64,000 bases of DNA, from NCBI GenBank assembly GCA_963764695.1, contig CAVXTW010000003.1, forward strand, positions 248,001-312,000, read 5' to 3'. This DNA comes from DATFRY01 sp963764695. GTDB lineage: Bacteria > Myxococcota_A > Polyangia > Haliangiales > Haliangiaceae. Shown one piece after another: positions 60,630 to 64,000 of the stretch. The translations under genes and the position numbers were made by a program. Numbering within the stretch: the first letter of the stretch is position 1; every line of letters starts with the position of its first letter. The notes beneath the pieces are model-generated. The model did no database searches. It saw only the letters and a program-made list of their open reading frames with translations, and had not been told where the DNA came from.

Positions 60630-62572
60630 GAGGGCATTGTAAATCGAAGCCGGCGCGCTGGCACCAGCTGATGATGTCTCTCGCTCGCGGGGGACATTCG
60701 GGGGAGGCGGCAATGACCGGCAGGTCGGGGTCTGCCCGAGGCGCGATCATCGCTCGTGCGGCTCAGAGAGCGACGTCCTCGCGCGCGCGCCGGGCCGGGC
60801 GAGAACGCACGGACGGCCCGGAGATGTGGCGGCGCTCGGCAGTCGGTCAGCCCGTAGATCGACTCGACCCGCTCGTCGATGGCGCGGTCGAGCGCCGCCG
60901 CCTCGGCTGACTGTGGGGCGGCCGCCGCACGCCTGCGCGCCAGGCGGTCGAGCGCGGCGATGGCGGCGTCGGTCCAGGACGCGGCCGGCGGGTGGGGCAG
61001 CGCGACAAGGTGCTGGATCTTGATCTCGGCGAACAGCCGGCCCACCCGCGGCACCATGGCGCGAAAGCACCAGGTCAGGAGGCGGCTGTTGAGCACCGCG
61101 ACCGTGGCGCGCAGCTGCGGCTCGCCGGCCGGCGCGCGGGCCAGGACCAGGAACAGGTTGTTGCTGGCGTGGAGGCCGTCGGCGTCGAACGCCGCCACCA
61201 GGTGATCGCCGGTGCGGCGGACCAGGATCTTGGGACGCCGGTGCCACTCGGGCCGGCCCAGGTTGGCGTAGTCGCCGCCGGCGCGATCGAGGGCGGCGGG
61301 CGAGAGATCGATCCAGCCGCCCGCCCACTCGACCGCATGGCGCCGTACCTCGCCGCGGCCAATGATCAATCGCGCCAGCTGGCGAGGATCGCGCTGCTCG
61401 CAATCCGCGGGGGCCACGAACAGCTTGGCGCGCGCGTTGCCGCTGTGCACACCCTCGTGGACCTCGAAGCGCTCGCCCAGGCGCGGCAGCGCGGCCAGCC
61501 GATCGAGGAGCGCGAGGTCGGCGGCGTCCAGGTGCAGGTTGAAGCAGCGCCCGGGCAGCCGGCCCCACACCGCCTGGGTCTGGCGGCGCGTCTCGGGCGG
61601 CCGCTCGCGCCAGTCTGGCGGCAGGCTCAGCCAGATCGAGGCGCGGTGCCGGGCCGGCGGCGTGCAGGCGCGCCCGACCATGACGACCGCGTCCAGGTTG
61701 ACGCCGGGAAACGCGCGGCCGGCATGCGCGACCCACTCCATGGCCGAGCGCTCGAGCAGGAAGCGCCGCAGCGGCTCGTGGTTCTTGAGCAGGATGACGT
61801 CCGGCAGGACCATGCCCCAGCGCCCGCCGGGCGCGAGCAGCGTGTGGGCGCGCTCGACGAACAATGCGGCCGGATCGATCGCCCCGCGCGCCGACACGAA
61901 CGCCGCGCGATAGCGCCGCCGCTCCTCGGCGCCGAGCCGGAACCGCTTCTGCCCCCACGGCGGGTTCGTGATGACGGCGTCGAACGCCCCGGCCGGCGCC
62001 GACTCGCTGGAAAGCGCATCGCCCACGCGCACGGCCCGGATCAGATCGTCGGCCGTCGCCTCCGGCACCGCCAGGGCCAGCGCCAGCCTGCACACGGCGA
62101 CCGCCTGCGGATCGATGTCGATACCGGTCAGGCACCGGCGCAGGATCTCGAGCCGCCGGCCGGCCCCGACCCTCTGCTCGATGTGGCCGAGCGCGGCCAG
62201 CAGGAACGCGCCCCCGCCGCACGCCGGATCGAGCACCCGCACCGGCCCGGCCAGCGGATCGCCCGCGCAGAGGGGGGCGAGCGACTGTTCGACCGCGAAG
62301 TCGACCAGGTGCGGCGGCGTGTAGTACACGGCCGCGGCCCTTCGCTCCCCTCGGTTGGCGGCGCGGCACCGCTCGTAGATGGCGCCGGGCACGTCCGGTG
62401 TGAGACCCCGCCCGGCTGACTCGTCGGCGATGGCTGCGAGGATGCCCGGCTCGACAGTGGCTGCCAGCGTCAGGAAAGCCTCGGGTAGGTCCTCAGGCTG
62501 TGAAAAAAAACAGGAGACAGGCAACAGGCGACAGGAAACAGGAAACAGGAAACCGGGCGGTTCGGCGCTCAT
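60626..62572 (-). CDS. N6-adenine DNA methylase (Eco57I/TaqI-type)
   Basis: About 648 residues if started at ATG 62572. Motif I VLDPACGGGAFLLAALGHIE (SAM binding), motif IV NPPW in FDAVITNPPWGQKRFRLG, and a C-terminal target-recognition region like TaqI/Eco57I methylases (DGLHASNNLFLVLARA, WCFRAMVPRVGRLFAEIKIQHLVALPHP, ERVESIYGLTD). The first ~25 residues are encoded partly by a heptamer repeat (FPVSCRLLPVSC), so the true start may be later, near the LPEAFLTLAATVEPG stretch. No restriction partner is visible; it is the first gene of an operon with sugar-modifying and ABC-transport genes, an odd setting. Its stop overlaps the epimerase GTG. Confidence 0.85.
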
Positions 62573-62669
62573 TCGGTCCGGGCCGGCCGCTTTCGACCCT
62601 GGGACAGCTCCGACGGCCCCGGTTCGGTTTCCGGTTTCCTGTCGCCTGTCGCCTGTTGCCTGTCTCCTG
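62511..62669. repeat. Inverted pair of CAGGNRA heptamer arrays (copies 2 and 3)
   Basis: Left array, 62511-62552, plus strand: CAGGAGA, CAGGCAA, CAGGCGA, CAGGAAA x3. Right array, 62628-62669, is its mirror (reading inward on the minus strand: CAGGAGA, CAGGCAA, CAGGCGA, CAGGCGA, CAGGAAA, CCGGAAA). The 42-bp arms match at 39 positions, leaving a 75-base centre. It forms a potential large hairpin before the methylase coding region, with the left arm inside the predicted N-terminus. An A8 run (62503-62510) precedes the left arm. Confidence 0.88.
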
Positions 62670-62794
62670 TTCACAAGCTCGCCGAGGCCGCCGTGCGGGC
62701 TCGAGAGAACACCTATCACACGGGCCCCACGCCTCCCCAACCTCTTGTCCCCGGGGATGCCCTGGGGGTCGCGATGAGCTAGCCTGGTAAGGCC

Positions 62795-63610
62795 ATGTTG
62801 CCTCGCCGCGATGTCCTCCGCCTGGGTCTGGCGGCCGCGGGGGCGGCGGCTGCCGCCACCCTGCGGGCCGGACGGGCTCGCGCCATCGGCAAGACCGAGC
62901 TGTTTCAGTTCGGGCAGCTGCAGCTGGGACAGGACTGGAACCCGCGGCCCAGCGCGCTGGGCAAGATGGCCTGGGAGGTCGACAAGCGCACCTCCATCTC
63001 GGTGGCCGAGCAGCAGCGGCCGCTGGGCCTGCGCGGCGGCGCCAAGCTGCACGAGACGCCGTTTCTCTACCTGGCCGGCGACCGCGAGTTCCCCATGCCC
63101 ACCCAGGCCGAGGTGGACACGCTGCGCCGCTTCCTCACCTTCGGCGGCTTCCTGCTCATCGACTCGGCCGAGGGCGCCACCGGCGGCGCCTTCGACGGCT
63201 CGGTGCGCCAGCTGATCGAGAGCCTCTACCCGCCGCCGGCCACCGGGCTCGAGATCGTCCCGCGCGACCACGTTGTCTATCGCTCGTTCTACCGCCTGGA
63301 GCAGCCGGTCGGCCGCCTGGCGCTCAGCCCCACGATGGACGGCATCATGCGCGACGGCCGCATGGTGGTCGCCTACACCCAGAACGACCTGGGCGGGGCC
63401 TGGGCGCGCGACGACTTCGGCCACTACGAGCTGCCCTGCGAGCCGGGCGGCGAGCGCCAGCGCGAGATGGCGTTCCGTCTGGGCGTGAATCTTGTGATGT
63501 ACTCGCTCTGCCTCGACTACAAGAGCGACCAGGTCCACGTCGAGTACCTGATGCGCAAGCGCCGCTTCCGCCCCGACGACGGCGCCGAGGAAGCCTCCGG
63601 CAACCGCTGA
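62795..63610 (+). CDS. Tat-signal DUF4159 protein
   Basis: 271 residues from ATG 62795. Twin-arginine signal (PRRDVLRLGLAAAGAAAAATL then RAGRARA) implies folded export. The DUF4159 core reads ELFQFGQLQLGQDWNPRPSALGKMAWEVDKRTSI, PFLYLAGDREFPMPTQAEVDTLRRFLTFGGFLLIDSAEG, IVPRDHVVYRSFYRL, MVVAYTQNDLGGAWARD and MAFRLGVNLVMYSLCLDYKSDQVHVEYLMRKRR. In other bacteria such genes sit with BatA/MoxR/aerotolerance-type clusters, and the gene after this one is a membrane protein. Function unknown. Confidence 0.9.
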   Translation: MLPRRDVLRLGLAAAGAAAAATLRAGRARAIGKTELFQFGQLQLGQDWNPRPSALGKMAWEVDKRTSISVAEQQRPLGLRGGAKLHETPFLYLAGDREFPMPTQAEVDTLRRFLTFGGFLLIDSAEGATGGAFDGSVRQLIESLYPPPATGLEIVPRDHVVYRSFYRLEQPVGRLALSPTMDGIMRDGRMVVAYTQNDLGGAWARDDFGHYELPCEPGGERQREMAFRLGVNLVMYSLCLDYKSDQVHVEYLMRKRRFRPDDGAEEASGNR

Positions 63611-63679
63611 CCCGATGCACGGGCTCATTGCAGGGACTGGCTCGAGGACGGCGATGCTGGCGAGGCTGATGGTGGCGCG

Positions 63680-64000
63680 GTGCTGATCGAGCTTTACAGC
63701 AACGCGGGCCGCATCGCGCTCGGGGCCACCGGCGCCGGGCTCGCCCTCGTGGCTGGAATTCTGGCCTGGCGCCGCGTCCGCCCCGGCGTCGTCGTCGGTG
63801 TGACCGTCGCGGCCGCGCTGGCGCTGTTCCTGCTCGGCCTCGAGCAGCTGATCGCCTGGCTGGTGACCATGTCGGCCCCCGACACCGCCGACTTCAACGA
63901 GTACCGCTGGGTGCTGCTGTCGCCGTGGGGGCGCGCCGGCATCGGGCTGGGCCTGCTGTGCGTCGCCGGCGTGGTGGCGCTGTCGTGGCTGTCGACCCAG
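63680..64000 (+). CDS. Membrane protein (truncated by the right edge)
   Basis: Starts at GTG 63680 and runs open to the edge (107 codons). Three hydrophobic segments are visible: IALGATGAGLALVAGILAWR, VVVGVTVAAALALFLLGLEQLIAWLV and GIGLGLLCVAGVVALSWL. In DUF4159 loci this place is often taken by a large membrane protein with a von Willebrand/glutamine amidotransferase-like domain, but that part is outside the window. Follows the DUF4159 gene by 69 bases in the same direction. Confidence 0.7.
   Translation, partial: MLIELYSNAGRIALGATGAGLALVAGILAWRRVRPGVVVGVTVAAALALFLLGLEQLIAWLVTMSAPDTADFNEYRWVLLSPWGRAGIGLGLLCVAGVVALSWLSTQ

Noticed and set aside
62511..62669. CRISPR array
   Set aside because: Units are 7 bases with no spacers and are inverted around a centre; no cas genes in the window.
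62795..63628. Extending the methylase upstream to about 63628 on the minus strand
   Set aside because: That stretch is antisense to the Tat-signal DUF4159 gene and is His/Ala-rich without motif; the methylase family sequence starts near 62480.

Overview
The window is one continuous, very GC-rich (about 70%) bacterial segment with dense coding on both strands, many GTG starts and many 1- to 4-base gene overlaps. A MYXO-CTERM-like tail (Cys, hydrophobic helix, Arg cluster) on the protease at 29240-30637, many Asp/Gly-rich lipoproteins, HmuY/TonB genes, a TolQ-TolR-TolR set and a TerB-phosphatase fusion point to Myxococcota, plausibly the Haliangiales/Kofleriaceae side. This is inference: no rRNA, tRNA or universal marker gene is present. 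No CRISPR array, phage or insertion sequence was seen.

Layout. 1-5254: amino-sugar (GlcNAc/MurNAc) uptake and recycling, with a fused PTS EIIA-HPr-EI protein (cut by the left edge), MurQ, a divergent GntR/UTRA regulator and NagA. 5264-8889: a secreted CocE/NonD hydrolase, a redoxin whose reading frame needs UGA read as selenocysteine, and a small lipoprotein. 8937-16128: secreted or lipoprotein genes of unknown role (a two-copy CBM9/DOMON-like paralog array, a Cys-rich protein, a LamG-like lipoprotein), a sigma-54 activator lacking its GAFTGA segment, and a small membrane protein. Frameshifts cluster here. 16137-18779: an HxlR regulator and a secreted M4 metalloprotease. 18950-27205: a MarR regulator divergent from a five-gene lipid or envelope operon: a cytidylyltransferase/CDP-alcohol phosphotransferase/flippase-like triple fusion, TolC, MlaC/HpnM-like carrier, RND/HpnN-like transporter and DUF3224. 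27336-33593: an RTX-repeat protein, then a heme-acquisition operon (TonB receptor, two HmuY-like lipoproteins, an anchored metalloprotease). 33838-37524: a TolQ-TolR-TolR motor set with a HEAT-repeat lipoprotein. 37869-46769: an aldehyde dehydrogenase, a DegP-like protease, an M28 peptidase, YdcF, ApaG, a TerB/PPP phosphatase fusion and an enoyl-CoA hydratase. 46875-55758: a beta-propeller/diheme cytochrome lipoprotein, a DUF1349 gene, SppA coupled to a zinc-ribbon/TPR membrane protein, and PilZ. 56058-62572: a tightly overlapping operon of DNA methylase, sugar epimerase, DegT aminotransferase, ABC exporter and a membrane protein. 62795-64000: a Tat-signal DUF4159 protein and a truncated membrane protein.

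The best leads are (a) the selenoprotein with a textbook bacterial SECIS hairpin, (b) the lipid-head-group synthesis/export operon, (c) the heme operon that includes a surface protease, and (d) two unusual repeat structures: a dispersed CAGGNRA heptamer element in three copies and a 57-bp-arm inverted repeat. At least nine reading-frame breaks (seven between 9.9 and 15 kb) could be real decay or indel/collapse errors; this affects how that section should be read.
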